A stretch of DNA of 64,000 bases, from NCBI RefSeq assembly GCF_016773205.1, contig NZ_JAETWB010000008.1, positions 124,001 through 188,000 of the forward strand, read 5' to 3'. The notes below the pieces were generated by a model that saw only the letters and a list, made by a program, of their open reading frames with translations, was not told where the DNA came from and did not search any database. How positions within the stretch are numbered: position 1 is the first letter of the stretch; every line of letters starts with the position of its first letter. Positions 51,865-62,500 of this stretch are shown here, in pieces. This DNA comes from Belnapia arida (GTDB taxonomy: Bacteria > Pseudomonadota > Alphaproteobacteria > Acetobacterales > Acetobacteraceae). The position numbers were made by a program, and so were the translations under genes.

Positions 51865-53045
51865 AGCGTGTCCTCCGTCCCGACGACCAGGCTGCTGACG
51901 GGTGTCACCATCGGCCCGCCGAGCACGGCGACGACCTTGGCGTCCTTCACCTGGTTGATCGCGGTGCCGCGCAGCTGGCGTACCGCCTCGTTCACCATCT
52001 CGAGCCCGTGCATGTAGCATTCGGCGAGGTTGCCGCCCGAGGTGTTCATCGGCATCCGGCCGCCGGAGACCAGCAGGTTGTCGAGCACGAGCTGCTCGTT
52101 CGCCGTCTTCGGGTCGACGAAGCCGTGCTCGACGAGGCTCAGCAGCACGCCGCCGGTGAAGTTCTCGTAGGCCTGGACGACGTCGCAATCCGCGGGGCCG
52201 AGCTTGGCCATCTCCCACATGTTCCGCGCCACCGTCCTGAAATGGGCGGAGGCGTAGTCGGGCGCGTTGTGCACCGGCGCGGCGCTGCGGTGGTGGCCGC
52301 CCTGGGCGGCGCCGAGCAGGTAGACCGGCTTGTGGCGCAGGCCGCGGGCGCGGTCGGCGGGGACGACGAGCACGGCGCCGGCGCCGTCATTCTCCTGGCA
52401 GCAGTCGAACAGGCGGTGGAAGGGCTCGATGATCCAGCGCGAGGCGTCGTACTTCTCCTCGCTCAGAGGGCGGCCGCGCATCACCGCGTTCGGGTTGCTC
52501 TGGGCGTGGTGGTAGGAGGCCATGGCGATGGCCCGCAGCGCCTCGTGCCGAATGCCGTGCTCGGTCATGAAGCGGGTGATCTTCATGGCGAAGCGCTGGG
52601 CGGGGGACATCAGCCCGTAGGGGGCGAGGAAGGCGTCGTCGCCGCCCGCCGCCGCCGACTGGTTGCCGCGGCCGTAGCGAGCGAACTGGCCTTGCGCCAG
52701 GGAGCGGAAGGCGATGACGCAGTTCGCCATGCCGGAATGCACCGCCGCCCCGGCATTGGCGACCGCCGCCGCGACGCCGCCGCCGCCGCCGCCCCAATGC
52801 ATGTTGGAGAAGCGCAGCTCCCGGATGCCGAGGGCTGCGGCGAGGCGCGGGCCGTCCGAGCGGTCGCCGCCATAGGAGGCGAAGCCGTCCACGTCGCGCG
52901 GGTCGACGCCGGCGTCGCGGCAGGCATTGACGATGGCCTGCAGCGCCAGCTTGAACTCGGCGTCCGGCGACTGGCCGTGCTTGTAGTAGGTCGTCTCGCC
53001 GATCCCGGCGATCGCGACCTTGCCGCGCAATGTGCGCTCGCTCAT
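51861..53045 (-). CDS. Thiolase-like (SCPx/Ltp2-type) protein lacking the nucleophilic Cys
   Basis: 394 residues from the ATG at 53045, with GGAGGG 8 bases ahead; upstream in-frame starts read through the intergenic region. The thiolase fold is present (EFKLALQAIVNACRDAGVDP, HWGGGGGGVAAAVANAGAAV, PMNTSGGNLAEC, KVVAVLGGP). At the usual Cys site the sequence is HWGGGGGG (residues 83-90), so it cannot be a Claisen thiolase; Ltp2-type aldolases lack that Cys. With the DUF35 partner encoded next it probably cleaves a beta-hydroxyacyl-CoA by retro-aldol chemistry. Confidence 0.85.
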   Translation of the reverse strand: MSERTLRGKVAIAGIGETTYYKHGQSPDAEFKLALQAIVNACRDAGVDPRDVDGFASYGGDRSDGPRLAAALGIRELRFSNMHWGGGGGGVAAAVANAGAAVHSGMANCVIAFRSLAQGQFARYGRGNQSAAAGGDDAFLAPYGLMSPAQRFAMKITRFMTEHGIRHEALRAIAMASYHHAQSNPNAVMRGRPLSEEKYDASRWIIEPFHRLFDCCQENDGAGAVLVVPADRARGLRHKPVYLLGAAQGGHHRSAAPVHNAPDYASAHFRTVARNMWEMAKLGPADCDVVQAYENFTGGVLLSLVEHGFVDPKTANEQLVLDNLLVSGGRMPMNTSGGNLAECYMHGLEMVNEAVRQLRGTAINQVKDAKVVAVLGGPMVTPVSSLVVGTEDTL

Positions 53046-53071
53046 GCCGGCATCCCTCCCTCGATTGTTCG

Positions 53072-53090
53072 CATGCTTATGGTAAGCATG
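53072..53090. promoter_or_regulatory. Perfect inverted repeat between the thiolase-like and MaoC genes
   Basis: CATGCTTA (53072-53079) and TAAGCATG (53083-53090) around TGG: 8 perfect pairs. It sits 27 bases upstream of the thiolase start and 62 bases upstream of the MaoC start, so it could repress both. It is AT-rich relative to its surroundings. The regulator is not encoded next to it. Confidence 0.5.
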
Positions 53091-53151
53091 GCTATCTTGT
53101 ACATGCCGGAACGGCGCGGACAAGCCCGGTTCCGAAGGGGGGAATATCACC

Positions 53152-53646
53152 ATGAACGACTTCGACCCGGCCCGGCACCGGATGGTGGCGGAGCAGCGCT
53201 GGTTCGAGGATTTCGCCATCGGCGAGCGCTTCGTCCTGCCGAGCCGGACGATGACGGAGGCGATCTTCCTCGCCTTCCAGGCGGCGAGCGGGGACAATCA
53301 TCCGGTGCATTACGACGCGGAATACTGCCGGGCGCGGGGGATGCCGCATATGCTGGCGCACGGGTTGCAGACGCTGATCCAGACGGCGCCGGGGGCGGGG
53401 CTCTTCCCCTTCCTCGTCGAGGAGTCGCTGGTCGGATTCCTCGAGCAGTCCAGCCGGTTCCTGAAGCCGGTCTTCGTCGGTGATACGCTCTACCCGGCGC
53501 TCACGGTGGCGGAGCTGGCGCCGCGGCGGACGACCGGTGTCGTCGGGCTGGCGAGCACGGTGCACAACCAGCGGCGGGAGCTGGTGCTGGAGGGGGCGAT
53601 GCGCTTCGTCATCCGCAAGCGGGGCGCGGCAGCAGGCCCCGGTTGA
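53152..53646 (+). CDS. MaoC-family enoyl-CoA hydratase
   Basis: 164 residues, a single hot-dog fold. The hydratase motif is AASGDNHPVHYDAEYCRARG with catalytic D48 and H53, then MLAHGLQTLIQ. It hydrates an enoyl-CoA, which would feed the thiolase-like/DUF35 aldolase encoded divergently. Its last 38 bases overlap the 3' end of the convergent sulfotransferase-like gene. Confidence 0.9.
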   Translation: MNDFDPARHRMVAEQRWFEDFAIGERFVLPSRTMTEAIFLAFQAASGDNHPVHYDAEYCRARGMPHMLAHGLQTLIQTAPGAGLFPFLVEESLVGFLEQSSRFLKPVFVGDTLYPALTVAELAPRRTTGVVGLASTVHNQRRELVLEGAMRFVIRKRGAAAGPG

Positions 53647-54499
53647 CCATCGCCCAGCGGATATGGGCGAGCACGGCGGCCAGTGCCTCCGGCAGCGGGC
53701 GGGCGTCCAGCAGCGCCTCCAGCGGCAGGGGCGGCAGGCGGTCGCCGAGGTCGAAGAGCTGGTCGCAGAGCGATGCCTTCTTCTCGTCCGGCAGAGCCGA
53801 GGTCGTGACGCCGCGCATGGCGTCGCAGAGCAGCGGGTGGAGCTTGCGCTCGCGGCTGGGCGGGATGCCCGTCAGTGGCGCGAGTTGGGGCGCGCCGATC
53901 AGGGCGAGGAAGCCGGGCAGGACGGAGCCGCGATGCGGGAGGCAGACCGCCTCATAGTCGTGGAAGGCGCAGGCCCCGGCGCCGAAGGCCTGGCGCCAGA
54001 GCTGGGTGCGGCGCTCGAAATCGGCCGAGAGCAGGTTGTCGGCATCGCCGAGGAATTGCGCGAGGGGGCGTGCCTCGCCGCCCATCTGCACCTCGTGCCG
54101 CCAGCGCGAGAGCAGGAAGCTCAGCGGGTCGCGCACCAGGCCGATCACGCGCGGGGCGTAGGGGCGGAGAAAGGCGGCCAGTGCCGCGAGCGGCTCCGGG
54201 CTGAAGTCGAGGCGGCAGAATTCCTCGCTGCTCAGCAGGATGGTGCGGCCGGCTTCCCGGGCGGCGTCGAGCAGCGGGCGGTAGTGGGCCTCGACTTCCG
54301 CGCGGGTGTAGGGGCGGTCCTGCCAGGGGTAGTCGCGCCCCTCGAAGCCCCAGGCGAGGTCCGGGTGGCCGAGCCAGCCGCTCAGCCCGGCGGGGATGTC
54401 GATGCCGGCCTCGGCGAGTTGCGGGGCGATGTGCGGCAGCGCCTCCTGGATCGCGGTCGAGCCGGTCTTGTGGTAGCCGATATGCAGCAGGACGGTCAT
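53609..54499 (-). CDS. Sulfotransferase-like protein
   Basis: 296 residues from the ATG at 54499, overlapping the cysNC stop by 4 bases (ATGA). The 5'-phosphosulfate loop is [18 protein letters not shown] (residues 4-21) and the 3'-phosphate site is [14 protein letters not shown] with the conserved Arg and Ser. [12 protein letters not shown] carries the expected strand after the first helix. It probably transfers sulfate from PAPS to a glycan or lipid. Overlap with the PAPS-making genes shows direct coupling to the donor supply. Confidence 0.8.
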   Translation of the reverse strand: MTVLLHIGYHKTGSTAIQEALPHIAPQLAEAGIDIPAGLSGWLGHPDLAWGFEGRDYPWQDRPYTRAEVEAHYRPLLDAAREAGRTILLSSEEFCRLDFSPEPLAALAAFLRPYAPRVIGLVRDPLSFLLSRWRHEVQMGGEARPLAQFLGDADNLLSADFERRTQLWRQAFGAGACAFHDYEAVCLPHRGSVLPGFLALIGAPQLAPLTGIPPSRERKLHPLLCDAMRGVTTSALPDEKKASLCDQLFDLGDRLPPLPLEALLDARPLPEALAAVLAHIRWAMVNRGLLPRPACG

Positions 54500-56355
54500 G
54501 GCGCGGCGAGCCGGGCGAGGACGGCGTCGGCGAGCGCCTCCGGCGTGGTGCCGGGGGTGCTGCGCAGGATCAACTCGGGCGCCTCTGGCGGCTCGTAGAC
54601 GCTGCCGATGCCGGTGAAATTGGGGATCTCGCCGGCAAGGGCCTTGGCGTAGAGGCCTTTCGGGTCGCGGCGGATGCAGTCCGCGAGCGATGCGTCGACG
54701 AAGATCTCGAGGAAGCTGCCGGGCGGCAACAGGTCGCGGACCATGCGCCGGTCGGCGCGGAAGGGCGAGATGAAGGCGCAGATGGCGATCAGCCCGGCCT
54801 CGGCGAGGAGCTTCGCCGCCTCGCCGGCGCGGCGGATGTTCTCGACGCGGTCGGCCTCGGTGAAGCCGAGGTCGCGGTTGAGGCCGTGGCGGAGGTTGTC
54901 GCCGTCGAGCAGCATGGTGGCGCGGCCGGCGGCGTGCAGGCGCTGTTCCACGAGGCGGGCAATGGTGGACTTGCCGGAGCCGGAGAGGCCGGTGAACCAG
55001 ACGACGCGGGGCGATTGGCCGAGCAGCGCGGCGCGGGCGGCGGGCGTCACCAGCCCGGCCTGGCGGTGGATGTTGGCGGCGCGGCGGAGCGCGTGGCGGA
55101 TCATGCCGGCGCCGACCGTGCGGTTGCTGGTGCGGTCCACCAGGATGAGGCCGCCGGTGGGGCGGCATTCGGCGTAAGGGTCGAAGGCGAGCGGCTGCAA
55201 GGTGGAGAGGTTGGCGAGCACCACCTCGTTCATCGCCGCGCTGTCGGCCGGCTCCGTGGTGCCGGTCGCGATGTCGAGGCGGTGGCGGATGCGGGTGACG
55301 GTGCAGGGCGTCCAGGCGGTGCCGGCGCGCAGCAGGTAGTCGCGGCCGGGCAGCAGCGGCTCGGCGTCGAACCAGACGAGGTCGGCGGCGAATTGGCTGG
55401 CGACGGTCGGCCGCTGGTCGGGCGGGGCGAGCAGGTCGCCGTGGGCGGCGTCGATCTCCTCGGCGAGGAGAAGGGTGACGGCCTCGCCGGCCTCGGCCTG
55501 CTCGCGCTCGCCATCCGGGCCGAGGATGCGGGCGATGCGGCTGGTGGCGCCGGTGGTGGCGACGGTGATCGCATCGCCGCGCCGCCAGATGCCGGCGGCG
55601 ACGGTGCCGCAGAGGCCGCGGAAATCGGGCGAGGCGCGGTTGACCCATTGCACCGGCAGGCGGGGCGCCGCGGCGAGTTCCGGGCGTTGCAGCGGCAGGT
55701 CCTCGAGCAGGGTCAGCAGCGGCGGGCCGTCGTGCCAGGGCATGGCGGCGGAGGCGGTGGTGACGTTGTCGCCGTGGCGGGCGGAGATCGGCACGGCGCT
55801 GGCGGAGCGGAAGCCGAGGCTGGTGGCGAGGGCGGCGAATTCGGCCGCGATGGAGTGGAAGGCGGCTTCGTCGAAGCCGACCAGATCCATCTTGTTGACG
55901 GCCAGGACGAGGTCGCGGATGCCGAGCAGGGCGCAGATGGTGGCGTGGCGGCGGGTCTGCACCAGCAGGCCGCGGCGGGCATCGGCCAGCAGCACGGCGG
56001 CGTCGCAGCCGCTGGCGCCGGTCGCCATGTTGCGGGTGTACTGCTCGTGACCCGGCGTGTCGGCGACGAGGAAGCTGCGGCGGGCGGTGGCGAAGCTTCG
56101 GTAGGCGACGTCGATGGTGATGCCCTGGGCGCGCTCGGCCTCCAGCCCGTCGAGCAGGAGGGCGAGGTCGGGCGCCTCGCCGGTGGTGCCGAAGCGGCGG
56201 CTGTCGCGGGCGAGGGTGGCCCGCGTGTCGTCCATCACCTGGCCGGTCTCCCAGAGCAGGCGGCCGATGAGGCTCGACTTGCCGTCATCGACGGAGCCGC
56301 AGGCGAGGAAGCGCAGCGTCTCGCGGGTGTTGGGCGTGGCGGCGTCGAAGGCCAT
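54496..56355 (-). CDS. cysNC: Bifunctional sulfate adenylyltransferase subunit 1/adenylylsulfate kinase
   Basis: 619 residues. The EF-Tu-like GTPase half has GSVDDGKSS (residues 20-28), [16 protein letters not shown] and VNKMDLVG. The C-terminal APS kinase half has P-loop [11 protein letters not shown] (about 454-464), [10 protein letters not shown] and [20 protein letters not shown]. It activates sulfate to APS with CysD and then phosphorylates it to PAPS. The cysD stop and this start overlap by one base. Confidence 0.95.
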   Translation of the reverse strand: MAFDAATPNTRETLRFLACGSVDDGKSSLIGRLLWETGQVMDDTRATLARDSRRFGTTGEAPDLALLLDGLEAERAQGITIDVAYRSFATARRSFLVADTPGHEQYTRNMATGASGCDAAVLLADARRGLLVQTRRHATICALLGIRDLVLAVNKMDLVGFDEAAFHSIAAEFAALATSLGFRSASAVPISARHGDNVTTASAAMPWHDGPPLLTLLEDLPLQRPELAAAPRLPVQWVNRASPDFRGLCGTVAAGIWRRGDAITVATTGATSRIARILGPDGEREQAEAGEAVTLLLAEEIDAAHGDLLAPPDQRPTVASQFAADLVWFDAEPLLPGRDYLLRAGTAWTPCTVTRIRHRLDIATGTTEPADSAAMNEVVLANLSTLQPLAFDPYAECRPTGGLILVDRTSNRTVGAGMIRHALRRAANIHRQAGLVTPAARAALLGQSPRVVWFTGLSGSGKSTIARLVEQRLHAAGRATMLLDGDNLRHGLNRDLGFTEADRVENIRRAGEAAKLLAEAGLIAICAFISPFRADRRMVRDLLPPGSFLEIFVDASLADCIRRDPKGLYAKALAGEIPNFTGIGSVYEPPEAPELILRSTPGTTPEALADAVLARLAAP

Positions 56356-57275
56356 CAGAAATACCCCTCGCGCTTCTTGCGCTCCATCGAGGCCTCCTCG
56401 TCGCCGTCGATCAGGCGGCCCTGGCGCTCGCTGGTGCTGGCGGCGCGCATCTCGGCGATGATGGCGGGGAGCGTCGTCGCGGTGCTCTCGACGGCGCCGG
56501 AGAGCGGGTAGCAGCCGAGGGTGCGGAAGCGGACGCAGCGCTGCTCCGGCCGCTCATCCGGGGCGAGGGTCAGGCGGTCGTCATCCACCATGATCCAGGT
56601 GCCGGCGCGGTGGACCACCGGGCGGGGCGCCGCGAAGTAGAGCGGGACGACGGGGATGCGCTCGGCCTCGATGTAGTCCCAGACGTCCAGCTCGGTCCAG
56701 TTGGAGAGGGGGAAGACGCGCATGCTCTCGCCCTCGGCGAGGCGGGTGTTGAACAGGCTCCACAGCTCTGGCCGCTGGTCGCGTGGGTCCCAGGCATGGC
56801 CGGGGCCGCGATGGGAGAAGATGCGCTCCTTGGCGCGGCTGCGCTCCTCGTCGCGGCGGGCGCCGCCGAGGGCGGCGTCGAAGCCGTGGGCGTCGAGCGC
56901 CTGGCGCAGCGCCTCGGTCTTCATCACCCGCGTGTGGAGGGCGGAGCCGCTGGCGATGGGGCCGATGCCGCGGCGCAGGCCCTCCGGCTTGGTGTGGACG
57001 ATGAGGTCGAGGCCGTGCTCGCGCGCGGTGCGATCGCGGAAGGCGATCATCTCGCGGAACTTCCAGCCGGTGTCGACATGCAGCAGCGGCATCGGCAGGC
57101 GGGCGGGCGCGCAGGCCTTCTGCGCCAGATGCAGCAGCACGCTGCTGTCCTTGCCGATGGAGTAGAGCAGGACAGGCTTGCGGAAGGCGGCGAAGCACTC
57201 GCGGATGATGCCGATCGCCTCGGATTCGAGGTGGCGGAGATGGGCGGTGAGCGGTGCGGCCGCGATCAGGTCCAT
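56355..57275 (-). CDS. cysD: Sulfate adenylyltransferase subunit 2
   Basis: 306 residues, full length. The PP-loop ATP pyrophosphatase motif is [15 protein letters not shown] (residues 36-50), followed by [32 protein letters not shown] and [16 protein letters not shown]. With CysN it makes APS from sulfate and ATP. No assimilatory reductase (cysH) or sulfite reductase genes accompany it, so the PAPS is more likely for sulfation. A 52-residue small ORF precedes it. Confidence 0.95.
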   Translation of the reverse strand: MDLIAAAPLTAHLRHLESEAIGIIRECFAAFRKPVLLYSIGKDSSVLLHLAQKACAPARLPMPLLHVDTGWKFREMIAFRDRTAREHGLDLIVHTKPEGLRRGIGPIASGSALHTRVMKTEALRQALDAHGFDAALGGARRDEERSRAKERIFSHRGPGHAWDPRDQRPELWSLFNTRLAEGESMRVFPLSNWTELDVWDYIEAERIPVVPLYFAAPRPVVHRAGTWIMVDDDRLTLAPDERPEQRCVRFRTLGCYPLSGAVESTATTLPAIIAEMRAASTSERQGRLIDGDEEASMERKKREGYF

Positions 57276-57287
57276 GGCGGGGTGGCC

Positions 57288-57446
57288 TCAGGCGGCGGAG
57301 CCGCGCGGCGCCGGGGCCCCTGCCCGGCTGGCGGCCGGCGGCGCATCCCAGCCGTCGGACGGAGCTTCCGCGAGATCCTGCGTGGCCGCCTCGGCCCGCG
57401 CGGCCTCGTAGCCGTGATGGATGTTGTTCGAAGATTGGTTCTTCAT
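57288..57446 (-). CDS. Small hypothetical ORF before cysD
   Basis: 52 residues with an ATG at 57446 and TGA ending 12 bases before cysD. The sequence begins MKNQSSNNIHHGYEAARAEA and has a Pro/Ala-rich end. Third-position GC looks like that of the neighbours. No clear ribosome-binding site, no known family. It may be a small protein or a leader peptide controlling the sulfate genes; the case rests on position and codon use only. Confidence 0.35.
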   Translation of the reverse strand: MKNQSSNNIHHGYEAARAEAATQDLAEAPSDGWDAPPAASRAGAPAPRGSAA

Positions 57447-57513
57447 GGGTGGCGCGATCCAGCCTGTCCTGGAATGGGCTGCAAGTGCGTGACGGGTGGC
57501 GTGCCTGCTCTGG

Positions 57514-59592
57514 TCATCCCTGCGCCCGCAGCCAGCCGAGCACCCGTGCCTCCGATGGCTCGGCGATCATCTCGAAGGCCTCGCCGACGCGGCTGAAATG
57601 CGGGTTGAGGGTCGGGTCCTCGGTAAAGGCATCGCCCCAGCGCCGCTGCATCACGCCGAGCGCCTGGCCCCAGGCGGCGTCGCGCATCGCGTCGTCGAAA
57701 GCGCTGCGCAGGCTGCGGCTTTCCTGGTGCACCGCCTCGACATCGCCGAGGAACAGCACCTCGTGCCCGGCGGCGCGGAGCTTCAGGCAGAAATCGATGT
57801 CGTTGAACCAGACCGGCAGTTCGTCGGCGTCGAAGCCGCCGCAGTCGCGGAAGGCGGAGGCGCGGCAGGCGAGCGCCGCGCCGGTGACGGCCGCCGCGCG
57901 GCGCCGGCTGACCCAGCGGCGCAGCGGGCCCGGCGCGTCGCGCTCGGCGCCGCGGCCCTCGTGCTCGGTGCGGCCGTTCAGGCCGAGCACCACGCCGGCA
58001 TGCTGCACCCGGCCGTCCGGGTAGAGGAGGCGCATGCCGGCGGCGGCGACCTCCGGGTCGGCGAAGGCCTCGGCCAGGGCAAGGTCCCAGCCGGGGGTCA
58101 GCAGTTCCACGTCGTCGTTGAGGAAGAGCAGCAGCTCCTCCCCGACAGTCCTGGCCGCCAGGTTGTTGAAGGCCGACCAGTTGAAGCCTTCCGGCCGCCG
58201 CAGCAGGGTGGCGCCGGGGCGGGCCGTGGCCGGGCCGGGTGCGTCCTCGGGGCGGTTGTCGATGACCGTCCAGCGCAGCAGGCCGGGCCGGGCGGCCTGG
58301 CCTGAAGCGGCGTCGAGGCAGCGCTCCAGCAATGGGCCGGCCTCGCGCGTCGGGACGATGACGCGGATGGCAAGCGGCGCGACCGCGCCGCGCGGGGCGG
58401 GTGCCGGCGGGACCGGCGGGCGGCGGCGCTCGGCCAGCATCCGCGGCAGATGGATCACCCGGCCCGCGGCGGCGGCGGCGGCTAGCAGCGCCTCGGCGGT
58501 GGCGGCCCCGGCCAGCAGGCTGCGGCGGATGGCGAAAAGGCTGGGGCGGAGCCCGGCGGCGGCCAGGGCGCGCGGGTCGTAGCCGGGCAGCAGGACCGGC
58601 TGCGGCGGCGCGCCGGGGGCCTCGCGCAGCACCTCGTCGCAGATCAGCGCCGTGGCGTCGGGGCCGAGATGCGCCGCGGCATGGGCGAACCAGGCGAGCG
58701 CCGTGTCACAGAGGATGGCCGGGCCGGCCGCCACCAGCACCCAGTCGGCCACGTCACCCTCCGGCAGCCAGAGCGCCGGCGGCGCCCTCGGGTCGAGGAG
58801 GATCGGCCGGAAGTGCCGCTCGGCCATGGCGGCCAGCGCGCGGTCGGCGGTGACCAGGCCGAGGCGGCGCAGCATGCCGGGAGCGGCGGCGGCCGCCTGG
58901 ACCAGGCTGCCGACCAGCGCTGCCGCCTCGGCCGGCGCCGTTTCGCCCGGCAGCAGGAGCAGGTCGAGCCGCACCCGTGCGGCGCCGGCCGGCAGGCGTG
59001 GCCGGTAGCGGGCGGCGTAGAGGTCGAAGCGGTGCAGCGGCACGGCGGCGAGGCTCTCGATGGCGGGCAGCCGGGCCTCCAGCAGGGCGAGGCTGCGGCG
59101 CAGCTCCTGCACCGCGGCCAGGGTCTCGTAGAGCAGCGAGCGGCCGGCGGCCTGCGCCTCGCCGATCCGCCAGCCCTGGCCGAGCGCGGCCAGCTCGGCC
59201 GCTGCGTCGCCGGACAGGGCATCGCGGGCCAGGGCGTTCTGGTAGGCGGAGGCCGCCGCTTCGCGCCGGCCCAGCCGCTTCAGCAGGTGGCCGAGCTGCA
59301 GCCAGCCATCGGCGCAGTCCGGCGCGGCGGCCAGCGCAGCGCGGTAGGCGGCCTCGGCCTGGAGGGGCTGGCCGGCCTCCTTCAGCATGTTGCCGAGCTG
59401 GATGCGGATGGCGGCCTCCTCGGGCCCGGCGGCGAGCGCCGCGGCATAGAGGCTGGCAGCCTCCGCCCAATGGCCGGCGTCGCGGGCCTGGTCGGCCAGG
59501 CGCAGGATCGCGCCGGGCGAGGCGGTGGAGGCCCCGGCCGGCAGTTCCGCCCCATGGGACGGCAGGGCCATGCCCTCTGCACCGTCCGGCAT
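57514..59592 (-). CDS. GT2 glycosyltransferase with N-terminal TPR repeats
   Basis: 692 residues from the ATG at 59592, with GGGAGG 7 bases ahead; a longer open frame runs back into the previous gene in another reading frame. Residues about 25-125 form TPR repeats (HWAEAASLYAAALAAGPEEA, then AAYRAALAAAPDCADGWLQL). A linker domain follows, and the GT-A domain at about 409-615 shows IRVIVPTREAG, LFLNDDVELLTPGW (DxD-like) and VWFNDIDFCLKLRAAGHEV. It probably works on the same glycan as the adjacent large protein; the gap between them is 2 bases. Confidence 0.85.
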   Translation of the reverse strand: MPDGAEGMALPSHGAELPAGASTASPGAILRLADQARDAGHWAEAASLYAAALAAGPEEAAIRIQLGNMLKEAGQPLQAEAAYRAALAAAPDCADGWLQLGHLLKRLGRREAAASAYQNALARDALSGDAAAELAALGQGWRIGEAQAAGRSLLYETLAAVQELRRSLALLEARLPAIESLAAVPLHRFDLYAARYRPRLPAGAARVRLDLLLLPGETAPAEAAALVGSLVQAAAAAPGMLRRLGLVTADRALAAMAERHFRPILLDPRAPPALWLPEGDVADWVLVAAGPAILCDTALAWFAHAAAHLGPDATALICDEVLREAPGAPPQPVLLPGYDPRALAAAGLRPSLFAIRRSLLAGAATAEALLAAAAAAGRVIHLPRMLAERRRPPVPPAPAPRGAVAPLAIRVIVPTREAGPLLERCLDAASGQAARPGLLRWTVIDNRPEDAPGPATARPGATLLRRPEGFNWSAFNNLAARTVGEELLLFLNDDVELLTPGWDLALAEAFADPEVAAAGMRLLYPDGRVQHAGVVLGLNGRTEHEGRGAERDAPGPLRRWVSRRRAAAVTGAALACRASAFRDCGGFDADELPVWFNDIDFCLKLRAAGHEVLFLGDVEAVHQESRSLRSAFDDAMRDAAWGQALGVMQRRWGDAFTEDPTLNPHFSRVGEAFEMIAEPSEARVLGWLRAQG

Positions 59593-59594
59593 GG

Positions 59595-62500
59595 TCAGCC
59601 TCCCTCGCCGGCGGGGCCGGGCCGCGTGGCGGCCTGCTCGGCCTGCCAGCGCAGGAAGGCGCGCACGCCCGGCCGATCCTCCTGCGCGGCGACGACCGGC
59701 GGCTCGGCATAGGGCGGCGGGCAGGGCCAGTCGGGGCAGGCCGGCAGGCCGCGCGCCAGGTCCAGCACATGGTTGGCGGCGGCCTCGACCTCCCAGTCCA
59801 GGCTGCGCTCGGCGGCATCCTCCATGCAGGCGGCGGAGCGCCGCGCCCAGCCCGCGGGGTCGTCGAGCAGCGCCTGCATCGCCTGGGCCAGCGAATACTC
59901 GCCGTCGAAGGCCAGCACCGCGGTGCCGGCGCGATGGTCGAGCAGGTTGTTGTAGCGGTAGAGATCGACCGGCACGCAGCCCGCCGCCATCATCTCGAAG
60001 GGGATGCGCGAGGGGTTGGAGGCGCTGATGCAGAGCCCGACCTTGCAGCGGGCACAGAGCTCGGCGAGCCGGCCGAGATCGAGCATCAGCCCGAGATTGA
60101 CCACCGGGAAGTCGAGCGCGATCGGCAGGTCCGAGCCGTAGACGTAGATGGTGACGTCCGGCCGCGCCTGCTTCAGCAGCCGCAGCGCATGGATGCCGTG
60201 CTGCGGCGTGCGGCGCGGCTTGTCCGGCTGGTAGAGGAAGCAGACCGCCTCCTCCCGCGCGATCTCCGGGCGCGGGCGGTAGAGAGCGGTGTCGCAGCCG
60301 AGGCCGGCCGGCACCGCATCCGTCGCGTATTGGCGGCGCAGCAGGTGGCTCAGCCAGTGGCCGATGGTGATGTGGCGCAGGCCGTAGGTGTAGCTCGCCT
60401 CGTTCCAGAGATAGGCGTCGCTCACCGGGTTGAAGAGCGCCTCCAGGTCCTGCACGAGATAGGCGCGGGTGCGGGCCTCCGGCAGCTCGGCGACGAAGCG
60501 GGCGGAATGGGCGATGGTCGCCAGCGCCAGGTCGCAGGCGATGTGGCGGTGCCACTGGGTGTGGATCACCGCGCTGGTGCCGGCGAGATAGTGCTCGGCG
60601 ACCTCGACCCCCTCCCCCACCCCTTCGAGGAAGACATCGAGCCGCCAGCCGAGCGCCCCGAGCCGCCGTGCCAGGTTGAACAGGGTGCGGTGGCCGCCGG
60701 AGCCGCGGATCGGCGCCGGGGCATAGACGCCGAGGCGGTCGCCGGGGCCCCGCAGCAGGGCGGGGCCATGGGCCAGGGTGAAGGCGGTGGGCAGGGCCGC
60801 GCGGCGGGCCGGGCCGATGCCGTCCAGCCAGGCGCGGACCTCGCCGGTGCGCAGCGCCGCGGCGGGCCAGCGCAGCCCAGTGGTGCCGGCGCGGGCCGCC
60901 TCCAGCAACCTGCCGCGTGCCTTGCCCTCCAGCCGGGCCGGCAAGGGAGCGCCGCCGACCTTGTCGCTCCGGCCGGTGCCGAAGGTCTCGTCATGCTCCA
61001 GCGCGGCGAAGGCGTCGGCGACGGGGGGGCGGTCGGCGAGGCTCTGCGCCAGGCGGCGGGCGAGCGGCAGCAGGTCGGCGGCGACCAGGCCGTGCAGCCG
61101 GATGTAGTCGGCCAGCGGCGCCACCGCCTGGAGCATGCCGCGCTGCATGGCGGCGACCGGGCCGCGGATCACCGCCTCCTCGCCCGGGATCGGGGCGCGG
61201 CGGGCGACGACCCGGCCGCCCTCCTCCGCATAGTCGCGGACCGAGCCGCCGGGTGCGTTGAACAGCATCTCGAGGCCCGCCACCTCGTCCAGGGCGAAGC
61301 CCTGGCCCGGCAGGTTCTCGTTGCCCAGCCAGCCATGCTTGCGGCTGCGCGGCGGCTGCGGGTTAAGGAAGCCGAAGAGGCCGAGATACCAACCGACGGT
61401 CGGCGCGCCGGAAACCAGGGCGATGTTGTCCTGGATGGTGCCGCGCCAGCCGATATCGACGCAGTGGCGCGGCGTGGCGCCGGGGGTGAAGCCGCGCTCG
61501 GCGAGATAGGCGCGGAGCAGCGCGCGCTGCCCGCCGAGCCGCTCGCCGGCGGCGGCGCGAAGCTCGGCATCCTCGAGGATGCGCAGCACCGCGGGGCTCT
61601 TCCAGGGGTAGCGGACCGGGCGGTCGGCGGCCAGGCCGTGCCGCTCCGCGACCCGGCGCATCAGCGCGGCATCGAGGTTGAGCGAGGCGGCGAGGCCGGC
61701 CATCGACTGGGTGCCGTAGAGGCTCCAGAGCCGCATCAGCGCCTCGGCCGAGAACTCGGGCAGCGAGGGGCCGAAGGTCGCCAGCCGGCTGACCTCCAGC
61801 AGGCTACTCTCGGGCAGCGCGAGGTTGAAGGGGTCGGCGGCGCGGATCGCCTCGTGGACCTCGCGCAGGAAGGCACCCTCGCGGGTGAAGAACCAGAGCG
61901 TCTCGGCGCCCGCGGCAAGCGCGCCCTCGGCGGCGTTCAGGCAGAAGCCGAAGGCGAAGAGGGAGAGGCGGATGCCGGCGGCGGTGTCGGCATCCGGCGC
62001 GGCCCGCGCCAGGTCCTCGAGCAGGCCGAGGATGCGGCGGTGGTGCGGGCCGGCATCGCCGCCGCGCAGCGCCTCGAAGGCCTCGCCGAACCAGGCTTTG
62101 CGCGACTCCTCGGCGGGCGAGACGTAGCGGAGGGAGCGCAGCCCATGGCGGCGCGGCATCTCGACATCGGCTTCGAGGTTGTCGCCGACATGCAGGACCT
62201 CCTGCGCCGGCAGCCCGGCCTCGGCGAGGATGCGGGGGAAGAGCTGGCCGCCGCGCTTGGTCTCGAAGCTGTCGCAGGAGACGTGGCGGGAGAGGAAGCC
62301 GTCATCCATCCCGTGCGCGGCCAGCAGCCGGTCCATGAAGCCGTCCGGCATGTAGAAGTCGGAGGCGTAGCCGGCCCGGCCGGCAGCGGCGCGGAGCAGT
62401 TCGCGGGCGATGGCGTCGGGGCGGGTGGCGCGACGCTCGGCGGCGAATTCGTGGTCGAGCAGGGCCTGGCGCAGTGTGGCCAGGGCGGCGGGCGGGGTGC

